From NCBI GenBank assembly GCA_046349935.1, contig JAXMBK010000009.1, positions 310,001-374,000 on the forward strand: a stretch of 64,000 nucleotides of DNA, in the 5' to 3' direction. The notes beneath the pieces are model-generated. The model searched no databases and was not told where the DNA came from. It saw nothing but the letters and a program-made list of their open reading frames with translations. This document shows positions 31,628-42,000 of this stretch, in pieces; positions within the stretch are counted from its first letter, which is position 1, and every line of letters starts with the position of its first letter. Made by a program: the position numbers and the translations under genes. Origin of the DNA: CAIXSC01 sp046349935. GTDB taxonomy: Bacteria; Planctomycetota; Planctomycetia; Pirellulales; Pirellulaceae.

Positions 31628-34246
31628 ATGCCGCTCGATGCTTTTTGGCGTCTGTTCTGGAAAGAATATCGCTCGCAGCTCCATGCGTGGCTCGCCATTC
31701 TGATCATGGCGCCGCTGAGTCAGTTGGGGCTGTATCTGTTGTCCTTCACGATGAACGACCCGCCGTCCCTCGACTCGTACTTGTTCATTTCCCTGGCGGC
31801 GGCCGGCATGTTCATGCTGGGGAGCGGCGCGACGCTGTTCGCGACGGAGAAGGAGACGGGCACGTTCGACTTTCTGCGACGACTCCCGACGTCGCCGACG
31901 CAGGTCTTCGCCGCCAAATTGCTGCTCGCCCTATTCCTGGGCCTCGCCCTCGGCGCGATCTTGTCGCTGGCCTCGCAACTGCTCATCGTCCAAGGACGGC
32001 AGGAAGGCAGCTTCTTGCACTATCTCGCCGCCGCCTCAGTGACCTCGCTCGAACTGTTCGCCTGGTCGGTCGGGTTTTCGTTGCTGATTCGTCACCCATT
32101 GTGGGCGGCCGTACTCGGCGTGCTCGTCCCCTCCGCCCTCTTGGGGTTCGTTTATCCAGCGATCTTTAATTCAGATCGTGTTTATGATTTCCTGGGGACG
32201 CACCTGTCGTACCTCGCGCCGCGTTTTCTCGTCGCGCTCGCCGTGCTCGCCGTCGACGCCTGGCTGGTCCCCTACTGGTTCCACGATCGGCCGCTCAATT
32301 TGCCGCTACTTCGCAGCGTCTCGAATTGGCGATCCCGGCGCGACGACGCCGCCATGGCGCAAACCGCCGGACGTCCCGCGAGCGGTCCGTTCGTCGCCCA
32401 TGTCTGGCTCTCGTTGCGCCAAGCACGCTGGGTCGCCGCAGGGCTCGCTCTGAGTATGCTCGCCCTTCTGTTGTACTCGAGGACTTCCATTTCGCCCAAT
32501 TCACTGTCCCTCGCCATCTCCCTTTGGTCGTTCGGCGCGGCAATCTCCGCCGGCTTCGCGACCTTCGGTTTCGACGCGTTCGCGTCGCAGTACCGCTTTC
32601 TCGCCGACCAGGGCATCGACGCCCGCACCTTATGGACGACTCGTCAACTGCTGTGGGGCGGCCTCTACCTGACCTGCATCATCGCCGCCCTTTGCGCGGC
32701 GCCTCGCGAACTCGCCCCCGGTGCATTCACGAGCGGTTTTTTGCTGGCTTGCGTGATGCTGTTCGCCGTCGCGCAACTGACGTCGCTATTCCAGCGCCGG
32801 TTTGTGATCGCGTTGGTGACGGCGACGGCATCCCTAATCTTGATCTACCTGTGGGTCATGCCGCAGATCCACGTTTCCGCTCCGAATTGGATCGCATGGG
32901 CGCCCGTCCCATTCTTGTTCTATGCCTCGCGACGACGCATCCAAGCTTGGTATGACGATCGCTTCACCACGCGCGATCGCGTCTGGCTCGCCGGTCTGCT
33001 CGCCGGCCCGCCGCTCGTTCTGTCGCTCGGCCTAGGCCTCTACCGCGCCGTGGAGATCCCGGACACCGATCCTGGCTTCTCGATTGTGGAATTTCAGCGC
33101 CGCAGCGAGACAGGTACGCACAAGCTGGACCACCTCCACAACGTGGTCCCGCTGCGAACGGAAACGCCGCTCGATGACGCACGCCGGAAGATCGTGCATG
33201 ACGCGATCGATGAGATGCTTCCGGAGACGGCGGGGCCCCTCTGGTCTCCCGTTGCGATCAACGAGCAGCTGCAGGAACTGGTTCCTCCCCACTACAGCCC
33301 GGTCCTAAACTCGCTGCGCTTCGACTTGCAAAGTCGAGCGGCCTCGTTGACGCCGCGCCAGCAGTGGAGCGAACTCGCGAGGCTGCTCCAGCTAACGCAG
33401 CGAGCGGACGAAATGGCGTCGCTTGCGACTTACCGCATGAGTCGCCTCATCGAAGCGAATTTATTCCAAGATGTGGAACAATGGGCCGCTCGCGCCGATG
33501 TGACCTTCGACGACCTGCGGGCCGCCGTCCGTGATCTGGAGACGCTGGAACAGAGCCGCAGAACGAGCGGCGATGCCTTGCAGCTTTCCTACCTCCATTG
33601 CCTTCGACATCTGTCCGGCGCGGCAGGTCCTGACGAACAGCCGCCTCTGCTGCGCTTGCGTTACAGCTACGCGCCGTTTGAATTCGTGCGCTGGGCGCCC
33701 ACCGAGCGAGTGCGCACGCAGCGCGAATTGAATCACGCCTCGGTCGCGGTGCTTTCGGACTACGCCAAGTTTGAAGAAGCCTTGGCCCACAACTCGCTGA
33801 CGCCGCTGTCGTTCTACCACCCCCAGCAACTGACTCCCTGGACCTACACCACCTTCTCCTATCCGTTCGATGCGGTCGCCCTGCAATTTAAGCTGGAGGT
33901 GATCGCGCGAGTGGCGAGATTACGAGCGGCACGGATCCAGCTGGCGCTGGCCGCCTATTATCGGCGCGAGTCGAAATTGCCGGAGTCGCTGGACCAACTG
34001 CAGGGAGAATTCTGGACCAAAACGCCGCTCGACCCCAACGCCAATCGCCCCTTCGGCTACCTGCCGCACGGGTTGGCCGATCCCATCGATCGCCACGGCG
34101 CCATCCAAAGTCTGCCGGCCCACACGCCTCTGTTGTGGACGATCGACTCTCCGTACCGGGCACAAATACTGTCCTCCAACGCCGACCTCACCGCCAACGA
34201 GCTGCCGTTGACCACGATCTACCGCATCCCAGGCGTTGAGAAATAA
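31628..34246 (+). CDS. ABC-2 type membrane permease with long C-terminal soluble region
   Basis: The 872-residue protein starts at ATG 31628; codons upstream overlap the ATPase gene and are rejected. The N-terminal 500 residues hold about a dozen hydrophobic segments, and FATEKETGTFDFLRRLPTSP is the typical coupling-helix motif of ABC-2 permeases. Internal cytoplasmic-looking linkers suggest two six-helix halves (about 1-235 and 265-515). Residues about 520-872 are soluble, with no motif recognised. That is unusual, because most partners of YtrA-regulated ATPases end after the membrane part. It is the last gene of the operon. A family A repeat begins three bases after its stop. Confidence 0.88.
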   Translation: MPLDAFWRLFWKEYRSQLHAWLAILIMAPLSQLGLYLLSFTMNDPPSLDSYLFISLAAAGMFMLGSGATLFATEKETGTFDFLRRLPTSPTQVFAAKLLLALFLGLALGAILSLASQLLIVQGRQEGSFLHYLAAASVTSLELFAWSVGFSLLIRHPLWAAVLGVLVPSALLGFVYPAIFNSDRVYDFLGTHLSYLAPRFLVALAVLAVDAWLVPYWFHDRPLNLPLLRSVSNWRSRRDDAAMAQTAGRPASGPFVAHVWLSLRQARWVAAGLALSMLALLLYSRTSISPNSLSLAISLWSFGAAISAGFATFGFDAFASQYRFLADQGIDARTLWTTRQLLWGGLYLTCIIAALCAAPRELAPGAFTSGFLLACVMLFAVAQLTSLFQRRFVIALVTATASLILIYLWVMPQIHVSAPNWIAWAPVPFLFYASRRRIQAWYDDRFTTRDRVWLAGLLAGPPLVLSLGLGLYRAVEIPDTDPGFSIVEFQRRSETGTHKLDHLHNVVPLRTETPLDDARRKIVHDAIDEMLPETAGPLWSPVAINEQLQELVPPHYSPVLNSLRFDLQSRAASLTPRQQWSELARLLQLTQRADEMASLATYRMSRLIEANLFQDVEQWAARADVTFDDLRAAVRDLETLEQSRRTSGDALQLSYLHCLRHLSGAAGPDEQPPLLRLRYSYAPFEFVRWAPTERVRTQRELNHASVAVLSDYAKFEEALAHNSLTPLSFYHPQQLTPWTYTTFSYPFDAVALQFKLEVIARVARLRAARIQLALAAYYRRESKLPESLDQLQGEFWTKTPLDPNANRPFGYLPHGLADPIDRHGAIQSLPAHTPLLWTIDSPYRAQILSSNADLTANELPLTTIYRIPGVEK

Positions 34247-34248
34247 CC

Positions 34249-34271
34249 GTAGGACAGGCTTCCAGCCTGTC
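34249..34271 (+). repeat. Family A GTAG-hairpin repeat, copy 4
   Basis: GTAG at 34249-34252 then GACAGGCT-TCC-AGCCTGTC. It begins three bases after the TAA stop of the ABC permease gene, in the same orientation as that gene. Confidence 0.85.
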
Positions 34272-34298
34272 TCGGACAATTCCTGCGCCCGTGTCGGT

Positions 34299-34322
34299 GA
34301 ACACGGCGCCCGAACCGTGTTC
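34299..34322. terminator. Hairpin between convergent genes, possible bidirectional transcript end
   Basis: GAACACGG and CCGTGTTC form perfect 8-base arms around CGCCCGAA, midway between two inverted family A repeats and between the convergent ABC permease and double-sulfatase genes. No U-tract follows on either strand, so intrinsic termination is only possible, not shown. Confidence 0.5.
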
Positions 34323-34328
34323 GGTGGT

Positions 34329-34351
34329 AACAGGCTGGAAGCCTGTTCTAC
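34329..34351 (-). repeat. Family A GTAG-hairpin repeat, copy 5 (supplies a stop codon)
   Basis: On the minus strand GTAG (34348-34351) abuts AACAGGCT-TCC-AGCCTGTT. The TAG of GTAG is the stop codon of the double-sulfatase gene (34348-34350). The hairpin's outer pair is A:T where copies 1, 2 and 4 have G:C, a compensated change. Confidence 0.88.
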
Positions 34352-37300
34352 GGCTGCCAGGGAACCCTCCCGCCGCGCTGGATGTGGCGGCGGAGCGCGG
34401 CGTTCAGCGGGTTGACGAGGTCGCGGCGTTGGGAGGCTAAGTCGTTCTGTTCAAACGGGTCGTCTTTAAGGTTGTAAAGCTCCAGCGGCGAGTAGGGATT
34501 GTTTTGCATCAGCTTCCAGTCGCCGCGGATAATCGCTTCGTAGCTCTTCCCGCCGTAACTGGGTCCTCCCTCGCGCCGTACGAAGTACAGCTCGCGATCC
34601 GGCGGCATCGGCTCGCCGCGCAGCGCGGGGAGTAGACTCACCGCATCGAGTTCATCCTCGGGCTTGCCGCCCGCGAGCTCCACGGCGGTTGGAAAAATGT
34701 CAAACGTGAGCCCCGCATAGTCGTTCGTCGTTCCCTCCACGACGCGTCCCGGCCAACGCACGACGAACGGCACGCGCAATCCGCCGTCGTAGTGACTTTG
34801 CTTGCCGTCGCGCCACGGGTCGTTGTTCTGAGCGTGCGGCAACGAACCTCCGTTGTCCGACGTAAACACGACGAACGTTCGCCGCGCCAGATCAAGCTCC
34901 TCAAGGGTCGAGAGCACTTTGCCGATGCCGTCGTCCAGATGTTCGACCAGTGCGACGTTTTGCGCTCGCGCTGCGGGAAGTTCCGGCGACCGAGCCTTCA
35001 CTTTCTCAAGCCAGTCGGCGGGCGGTTCGATCGGGAAGTGCGGCGCGTTGTATGCGAGATACAAGAAGAACGGCTGGTTCGGCGTCTTCGCTCGACTGCG
35101 CAGGTAGTCCTGCGCCCAGGCGGTGAACAGGTCCGTGGCATGCCCCTGCGGCTCGATCGGCGTCGTCTCTAGGCGCATGTAGTTCCGGCCGTGGCGCAGG
35201 TGAGTGACATAGCTGTCCATCATGTCGCCGAGGAAGCCATGGAAGTGGTTGAAGCCGCGCTCGGTCGGCGTGTTGGGCGACTCCAACCCCAAATGCCACT
35301 TGCCGACGATCGCCGAGTGATACCCCAGCTCGCCTAATCGCTGCGGCAAGGTCGGGACGCCGATGTGCAGGTAGCCCCAAGAGTCGGCCGCCTGCGTCCG
35401 AATCACGCCCGGCACGCCGACTCGATCCGCATAGCGGCCCGTAAGCAGCGCGGCGCGCGACGGCGAACAGACGGTGGCGTTGGCGCGCATGTTCGTAAAT
35501 CGCATGCCCCGCGCGGCCAATGCGTCGATATTGGGCGTACGCACATCGGCTTTGGGGCGATACGCCGAAACATCGCCGATGCCGTGATCATCGGTGTAGA
35601 TCACCAGAATGTTGGGGCGCTCCTGCGGTGCATCGTCCGACTTCGCGATCGAACTCGAAGTCGGATTCGCCGCGGCAGCACGCCGTTTGGCGGCTTGCCG
35701 AACGGGCCAAGGACGCACGCCCACTCGGTTGGCCCAGGCCTCCCACTGCCCGCTCATCCGTTTCACCACCTCCGGAGTCCGCGCCGCAAGATCGTCTTGC
35801 TCGGCACGATCCCTTTCGATGTCGTACAACGCCCAGGCGCCCGGGTGCTTGGCGACCAATTTCCACTTGCCGTCGCGAATCGCCTTGTTCCCTTCATGCT
35901 CCCAATACAGCGGTTCGCGTCTTTCCAGCGGCTGCCCGCGGAACGCAGGCGCGAGACTGACGCCGGCATTCGGCCGGATGTCGACGCCGTTTCGGCGTTG
36001 CGGGTACGCTGCGCCTGACAATTCGACGCACGTCGCCATGATGTCGATCAAGTGAGCCGGATCGGCGACCAGTTTCGATCGCAGCGGCGCGTCAATTCCG
36101 GCCGGCCAGTGAGCAACCAGCGGCGAACTGATGCCGCCTTCGTGCACCCAATGCTTGAACTCGCGAAACGGCGTGTTGCTCACGTTGGCCCACGCCTCGC
36201 CGTACGCGTGGTAAGTGTCCGGCCCGCCAGGTAGAACGCCGTACCCTTGTCGCATGGGGAACCCGTCGCGAGTCTGCTTGGGGATCATATCGGGCTGCAG
36301 GAAGGACGCCGGCAACGGTGGAAGGCTCGGTTGATCAGCCCGCCCCCGCGGCGCCGGCATCTTCTTCGCGCGCCCCATCGGTTCGGCGCAGCCGCCGTTG
36401 TCTTGCAGGAACAAGATGAGCGTATTGTCGAGTTTTCCTTGCCGTCGCAGTTCGTCGACGATGCGTCCCACGCCTTGATCGAGTCGATCGATCATTGCCG
36501 CGTAGGTCTCCATGCAGCGTGATTCAAACTCACGATCGGCGACTTTGTCCCACGACTCGCCTTGCGCCGGTGCGAGCGGCTGATCGGCTGCAACGATTCC
36601 CAACGCCTTCTGCTTTTCCAGCCGCGCGGCCCGGACCGCAGCATGACCGGCGTCGTACTTTCCGCGATATTTGGCCATGTCCTCCGGCAACGCGTGTAGC
36701 GGCCAGTGAGGCGCCGTGAACGCGACATATAAGAAAAAGGGCCGGTCGCGATGCTCTCGCGCGTGGTCCGCGATGAATCGTACGGCGTGATCGCGAATGG
36801 CGTCGGTGTAGTAAAACGACGTCGCCGGTTGATATTCGGCGTCGTCATACGGCGAGATGAGCCGATTGTCGCGCACAAGCGAATTGGGGTCGAAGAAACT
36901 GCCGGCGCCGTGAATCGTACCGTAAAACCGATCGAAGCCGCGTTGCAACGGCCAGTTGCGGCGATCATCGTCGCCTTCCGGCTTGATCTTCTTCGTGACG
37001 TGCCATTTGCCGGCCATATAGTTGCGATAGTCGGCGGTGCGCAGCACTTCGGCGATGGTGACGCACTGCTGGTTCAAATCGCCGCGGTAGGCGTCGTGCC
37101 CCAAGTCCTCCATCATATGGCCGATCCCCGCCTCATGCGGGTAGAGTCCCGTCAGCAACGCAGCACGAGTCGGGCAACATCGCGCCGTATTGTAAAACTG
37201 CGTGAAACGCACGCCTTCCATGGCGAGTCGATCGATGTTCGGCGTCGCGATCTCGCCGCCGTAGCAGCCAAGGTCCGACCACCCCATGTCGTCGGCCATG

Positions 37301-37398
37301 ATCACGACGATGTTCGGCCTTTCAGCGCTGTCGGCGGTCGTCGTCCAACCAGCCGTCGCGACGGCGAGCATCCCTACGATCAAGGCCCAACGCATCAT
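34348..37398 (-). CDS. Exported tandem double sulfatase (two complete sulfatase domains)
   Basis: The protein has 1016 residues (start ATG 37398 or the next codon, with GGAG just upstream) and a signal peptide (about 1-25). The first sulfatase domain spans about 27-550: PNIVVIMADDMGWSDLG, then formylglycine motif CCPTRAALLTG (Cys74, Arg78), GKWHVTKK and FLQDNGGCAE. A short Ala/Ser linker (KRRAAAANPTSSSIAKSDD) leads to the second domain, about 575-1010: PNILVIYTDDHGIGDV, motif CSPSRAALLTG (Cys near 644), GKWHLG and FTSDNGG. Both sites look catalytically complete. A single exported protein could attack two positions of one sulfated glycan. The final codons, and the TAG stop itself, lie at a family A repeat. 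Confidence 0.95.
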   Translation of the reverse strand: MMRWALIVGMLAVATAGWTTTADSAERPNIVVIMADDMGWSDLGCYGGEIATPNIDRLAMEGVRFTQFYNTARCCPTRAALLTGLYPHEAGIGHMMEDLGHDAYRGDLNQQCVTIAEVLRTADYRNYMAGKWHVTKKIKPEGDDDRRNWPLQRGFDRFYGTIHGAGSFFDPNSLVRDNRLISPYDDAEYQPATSFYYTDAIRDHAVRFIADHAREHRDRPFFLYVAFTAPHWPLHALPEDMAKYRGKYDAGHAAVRAARLEKQKALGIVAADQPLAPAQGESWDKVADREFESRCMETYAAMIDRLDQGVGRIVDELRRQGKLDNTLILFLQDNGGCAEPMGRAKKMPAPRGRADQPSLPPLPASFLQPDMIPKQTRDGFPMRQGYGVLPGGPDTYHAYGEAWANVSNTPFREFKHWVHEGGISSPLVAHWPAGIDAPLRSKLVADPAHLIDIMATCVELSGAAYPQRRNGVDIRPNAGVSLAPAFRGQPLERREPLYWEHEGNKAIRDGKWKLVAKHPGAWALYDIERDRAEQDDLAARTPEVVKRMSGQWEAWANRVGVRPWPVRQAAKRRAAAANPTSSSIAKSDDAPQERPNILVIYTDDHGIGDVSAYRPKADVRTPNIDALAARGMRFTNMRANATVCSPSRAALLTGRYADRVGVPGVIRTQAADSWGYLHIGVPTLPQRLGELGYHSAIVGKWHLGLESPNTPTERGFNHFHGFLGDMMDSYVTHLRHGRNYMRLETTPIEPQGHATDLFTAWAQDYLRSRAKTPNQPFFLYLAYNAPHFPIEPPADWLEKVKARSPELPAARAQNVALVEHLDDGIGKVLSTLEELDLARRTFVVFTSDNGGSLPHAQNNDPWRDGKQSHYDGGLRVPFVVRWPGRVVEGTTNDYAGLTFDIFPTAVELAGGKPEDELDAVSLLPALRGEPMPPDRELYFVRREGGPSYGGKSYEAIIRGDWKLMQNNPYSPLELYNLKDDPFEQNDLASQRRDLVNPLNAALRRHIQRGGRVPWQP

Positions 37399-37472
37399 GA
37401 TGAACTCCAGGAGAATGGCTCCGAGCAAGCACGCTCACGCCTGAACCCCATGACGGCTCTCGCCAGCCCCAG

Positions 37473-37606
37473 GGCCCGCTCCGCGGTCCAGCGGAACAGA
37501 CGTGGACCGCTCCGCGGTCCAACGCAATAGTCGTGGACCGCTCCGCGGTCCGACGTTAGCCCCTGCACGTCAGCCCCTGCACGTTGGATCGCGGAGCGAT
37601 CCACGA
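37473..37606. repeat. Cluster of four family C hairpin repeats
   Basis: Hairpins GGACCGC-TCC-GCGGTCC occur at 37504-37520 and 37535-37551 (plus orientation, the second preceded by TAGTCGT). A degenerate copy is at 37473-37489. A minus-oriented copy with compensated arms GGATCGC-TCC-GCGATCC lies at 37586-37602. The minus copy is preceded by TAGTCGT, whose TAG (37607-37609) is the stop codon of the DUF1552 gene. The cluster fills most of the 208 bases between that gene and the double sulfatase; no other feature is seen there. Confidence 0.8.
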
Positions 37607-38941
37607 CTAACCCGCAAAGATCGAATCCGACAGCGTGCCGGTGCTGTCGCCGAACGCGTCGGCGGGGATGTCGAGCGCTCGTAGGATGCTTAGATAGACG
37701 TTGGACATCCGCGTGTGCGGCTTGCGCCAATGGACGCCGTGCTTGAGCCCCAGGGCGGCGCCGCCGGCGACCAGCGTCGGCAGGTTCGTTGGGTTGTGCG
37801 TCGTGCTCGCGCCGCTGCCGAACAGCACGATGGTATTGTCGAGCAGCGGGCGATCCTGGTCGCGGAATTCGTTCAGACGTCCCAGGAAATACGCCATCTG
37901 TTCGCTGAGGAACAAGTCGTACTTGGCAAACGCCAACTGTCCATCCTTGTCCTCGGCATGCGACAGATTGTGGTGAGTTCGCTTGAGGCCAAGTTGAAGC
38001 GGGAAGGTGTCGCTGATCCCCATCCCGTCTTCGCGATTCAGCATGAAACTCACCGACCGCGTGATGTCGGCGTCGAAGGCGAGCGCGATCAAGTCGAACA
38101 TATTCCGATAGTACTCGTGCGGATCCCCCTCCGAGGTCGCGTCGAGGTTCAATTTCGAGTAGTCCTGCGGCTTTAAGGGAACGTCGATCCATCGTTCGGA
38201 GGCCGCCAAGCGAGACTCCATCTCGTTGAGCGACGTGAGGTATTGATCGAGCTTTTCGCGGTCGGATTGTCCCAGCTTGCCGTTCAGCGACTTGGCGCTG
38301 TCGAGCACCGCGTCGACCAGTTTGATCTTTTTCTGGAGTTCGCCGCGCTGCGACGCCAGGGAATCCTGTTCGCCGCGAAACAGCCGATTGAAGACGCGCC
38401 GCGGATTGTTCTCCGCCGGAATCGGTTTGCCGTCCAAGTTGTACGAGATGGTGCCGGTGCGGGAGAGGAAGCCGACGCCCGCGTCGATCGACAAGACGAG
38501 CGACGGTTGGCGGCAGTATTGCTTGGTGTGCAGCGCGACGACTTGGTCCAGCGACACCGAGTTGAACATGCCCGGCTTGGGATTGTGCAGCGGGGCGCCG
38601 GTCAGCCACATGTCTGAACACATGTGCGGGTCGGCCTTGATGCCATTGGGATGCTCGCAGCCGCCCAGGAAACTCAACTGCTTGCGGAACGGCTTGAGCG
38701 GCGCGGTCGATTGTCCAAACTCGAAGCCCGGCCCTTCGGCCGTCGGAAACCAACTCCAGTCGCTCATCCCATGCTTGGCGTTCGGCAACGACATGCCGTT
38801 GGCCGTGTACATCGCACAGAACCGACGCGGCGCCTTGGCCGTCGCGTCGCTTCCCATCGCCTCAAGTGCGGGCAGCGCCAGCGTGACGCCCGCCAGTCCT
38901 TTCAACACCGTCCGACGATCCAGCTTCGCGGGAGACGCCAT
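37607..38941 (-). CDS. DUF1552 family Tat-exported protein
   Basis: The 444-residue protein starts at ATG 38941; the 30 codons upstream are discarded because the Tat signal DRRTVLKGLAGVTLALPALE begins right after the chosen start. Family features are RRFCAMYTANGMSLPNAKHG, the helical middle (RGELQKKIKLVDAVLDSAKS), FMLNREDGMGISDTFPLQLG and ending TIVLFGSGASTTHNPTNLPT. Like DUF1501, DUF1552 has a sulfatase/phosphatase-like C-terminal part of unknown function. In planctomycetes it follows a DUF1592-type cytochrome gene, as here with an 86-nt gap. The TAG stop is part of a family C hairpin repeat. Confidence 0.95.
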   Translation of the reverse strand: MASPAKLDRRTVLKGLAGVTLALPALEAMGSDATAKAPRRFCAMYTANGMSLPNAKHGMSDWSWFPTAEGPGFEFGQSTAPLKPFRKQLSFLGGCEHPNGIKADPHMCSDMWLTGAPLHNPKPGMFNSVSLDQVVALHTKQYCRQPSLVLSIDAGVGFLSRTGTISYNLDGKPIPAENNPRRVFNRLFRGEQDSLASQRGELQKKIKLVDAVLDSAKSLNGKLGQSDREKLDQYLTSLNEMESRLAASERWIDVPLKPQDYSKLNLDATSEGDPHEYYRNMFDLIALAFDADITRSVSFMLNREDGMGISDTFPLQLGLKRTHHNLSHAEDKDGQLAFAKYDLFLSEQMAYFLGRLNEFRDQDRPLLDNTIVLFGSGASTTHNPTNLPTLVAGGAALGLKHGVHWRKPHTRMSNVYLSILRALDIPADAFGDSTGTLSDSIFAG

Positions 38942-39027
38942 GTTCAGCTTCCTTACGTCGACTTCTGCTCTCTTCCGACCTCTACTAACCACGTCGATCC
39001 GACGCCCGTCTGTTCTTGAGAAACAGG

Positions 39028-42000
39028 TCATTTCTTAAGAAACACGTCGCTATGGACCACAAATCGTATCATATCCAACAGGCGGTAATCTCGCGACGCG
39101 AACTTGGCCGCCTCGGCCCGCAAGAAGACCTGTTCGTTGTACGACAGCGTTCTCCCGACGGCATAGGTCGCCGCATGCTTGAGAAAGCTATAGGCGACTT
39201 GGTCGCACTGCGGTCCGCTCAAGTAGTTTTGCAGCGCTGGCAGGCCATCGACCTCCGTCCCGTCAGGCAGCGTCGACCGAGCGTCGATTGGGCCGTCTGC
39301 TCGATACACGCCGCTCGCGTCGTACCGTTCGAAAGGCAGCCCCCACGGGTCGATTCCCTGATGACATTTGGCGCACCCCTCCTGATTGCGATGCCGCTCG
39401 AGCTTCTCGCGCAGCGTCAGCTTCGAACCGTCGTCCTCCTTGATTTGCGGCACGTTCGGCGGCGGGTCGGCGGGCGGTCGCGCGACGATCTTGCGTGCCA
39501 GCCACGCGCCGCGTTTCACTGGATTCGACTCGCGTCCATCCGACAATCCGGCCAAGATCCCCGCCTGCGACAGCAGCCCGCCTAAGTCGCTTCGTTCGTG
39601 CCGAATCGGTTGAAACTCAAAGCCCGATTCCACGCGGTCTCCCAAACGGTAGTAGCTCGCCACCGCCTCATTCGCCACGACGAAATCGGATTTGACCAGC
39701 GCCCGGACTGACAGGTTCTGCCGCAGCGCATGCTTCAGATATTCGACTGGTTCGCGACGAAGTTCGGCCTTGACGTCGCGGGTGATTCGCGGGAAGCGGT
39801 CGCCGTCGATCGACAGCACGTCGAACTTCTCAAGGTTCAACCATTGCGTCGCAAATTCGTCCACGAACCGCTCGAACCGCGCGTCGGCCGTCATGCGATC
39901 CAGTTCCTCGTCGAGCGCCACGTGCAATTCGCCGCGCGCCGCTCGTTGCAACAGCCGTTCGTCGGGAGGGCCGTTCCATAAGAAGTACGACAACTTCGAC
40001 GCCAACTCGTATTGATCGAGATCTTCCGACTGCGGCCCCGCACTCGCTTCAATCAAGAACAAGAACTGCGGCGAGGTGAGCGCTACCAGGAGCGCGTCTT
40101 TGATGCTCCGAGCAAAATCCTGCGTTTCGGAGAACGAGGCGTTCCAAACGGCCCACAGTTTGTCGACTTCGTCTTGCGACGCCGGCCGTCGAAACGCGCG
40201 GCCGGAAAACGCCTGCAGCACTTCGCGCGCATAGGCCGCAGGGTCGCCCTTTTGATCGGACTCGATGAAAATGCGTCGATGCGATTCGGGCGGCCATTGC
40301 GTGTAATACGGCCCCTCGAACTCGATGGACCGCACGAGCAGACGCGGCATGTCGCGACCGTCGGTGAACTCGCTGCGCACCCCGATCTCGCGAATGCCCG
40401 CCAGATAGTTCACGTTGTCGCGTTCGACGTCGGGACTCGGAAAGTCGGCGATGGCGCCGAAGAACGCGTAATCCTGCAGTTCAGTCGTCGAGACGCGCTG
40501 CGGCAGGCCCACTCGCGTCAACGTGCTGCCGCAGTCGCGGCGCAGACCGACATGGACGCCCAACGAGGGCGCACGCTTCTCAAAGACGACGAAGCGACGC
40601 GCGTGGGCGTGATCGTCCGGCAGGAGCGTGAACGTCAGTTTCTTCAGCCGCGCGGGGTCGCCATAAGCGGCCGCCACCGGCAGTTTCCCCGCCGGCAAAC
40701 GCACTACCAGAAACGAAATGTCGCGCTCCGACGGCGGTGCTTCGCCGGCCGCCGGCTTCGCTGGCTCGAAGAGCGTCCCAGTGAAGCTGCGCGACCCCAA
40801 TTGCAGCGAGAGCGATTTGGCGGCGCCGGGCGCGACCGTCGCCTCCACCTGATAAACGCCCTCCGCCGGCAAGTCTACCGCCGCGCGGCGGGCTTCCTCG
40901 GCCGTCGCAAACGACAATTCCCCATGCGGCGACTCGCGCGGCGCCAGCGACGCACCCGCCTCGAGGAGCAAACCGTCTTCATAACGAGCGGCCTTGACGG
41001 TGATGCGAAAGTCACCGGCGTCGGGCAATTCGCGAAGCGAGATCTTGAAGTTGGCCATCGGGCCATAGGTGTTCGAGCGTCCGAAGATTTCAGAACTGGG
41101 AATCGCGGGTCGCAGCGCGAGTCCGTCTTGGAGCACCTGGTTCGGCTCTCCTTTCGGATAACCGGGCGTGCCGCGAACGCAGGCGAAGACGGCGTGGTAG
41201 ATGCTGTCGTACTTGCGCCAGCCGCGCACCGTATCGTTGCCCGCATAGCCCTCGATAAAGTCAAACTTGGTCCGCATCGCGATCGGGTCGAACGCAAACG
41301 GCTTCGTCGGAGTCGGCTGCGTCACGACAAAATCTTGATTGGCCAGCAGGTCGCTGTTGGCGCCGAGGATCAATCGGTCCGGGCACGGCTGAGCGTTGAT
41401 GGCGGCGCCGAACTCCATCCGAAATGTCTGAATCTGCGGCTTGGCCTTCTCGTCAACGATGACGCGGTCCAGCGCTTGACGCGCCACGTCGAAGTACGTC
41501 TCCAGCAGCAACGGCGACAGCAACAGCGTGCGATCGTGGTTGGTGAACCCCTCCTTCGAGACCGCGTCGGGCGGCAGCGTGTCGGTCAAATCCTCCCGCA
41601 ACCCCAGCAACTCGCCGAGCGTGTTGCGGTACTGAGCGACGGTAAGGCGGCGGATCGAGCCGTTGCGGTCGCGCTGCCTTGTCTGGGCCGCGATCGTGAC
41701 GCGTTCGATCCAGTCGACCACCTGTCGCCGTTCCGCCTCCGTCGGCTGCGGCTCATCCTCCGGCGGCATCGCTTTCTCGCTCAATTGCGAACGAATCCCG
41801 CTCAACAGTCCAATCTGCTGGTCGTCGGCGGTCGCCGTCAGTTGATCGACGCGGACGCCCGACTTGCGATTGTCGGCGTTGTGACAGCGCACACAGTGCT
41901 TCGCCAGGAACGGCTGCACCTGCTCGCGGAACTCCCGAGCGACGGTCTGCGCGGCCGCATCGTCGGGGCTTGCGGGGCCGGCGGGCTGCGCCGCGACCAA

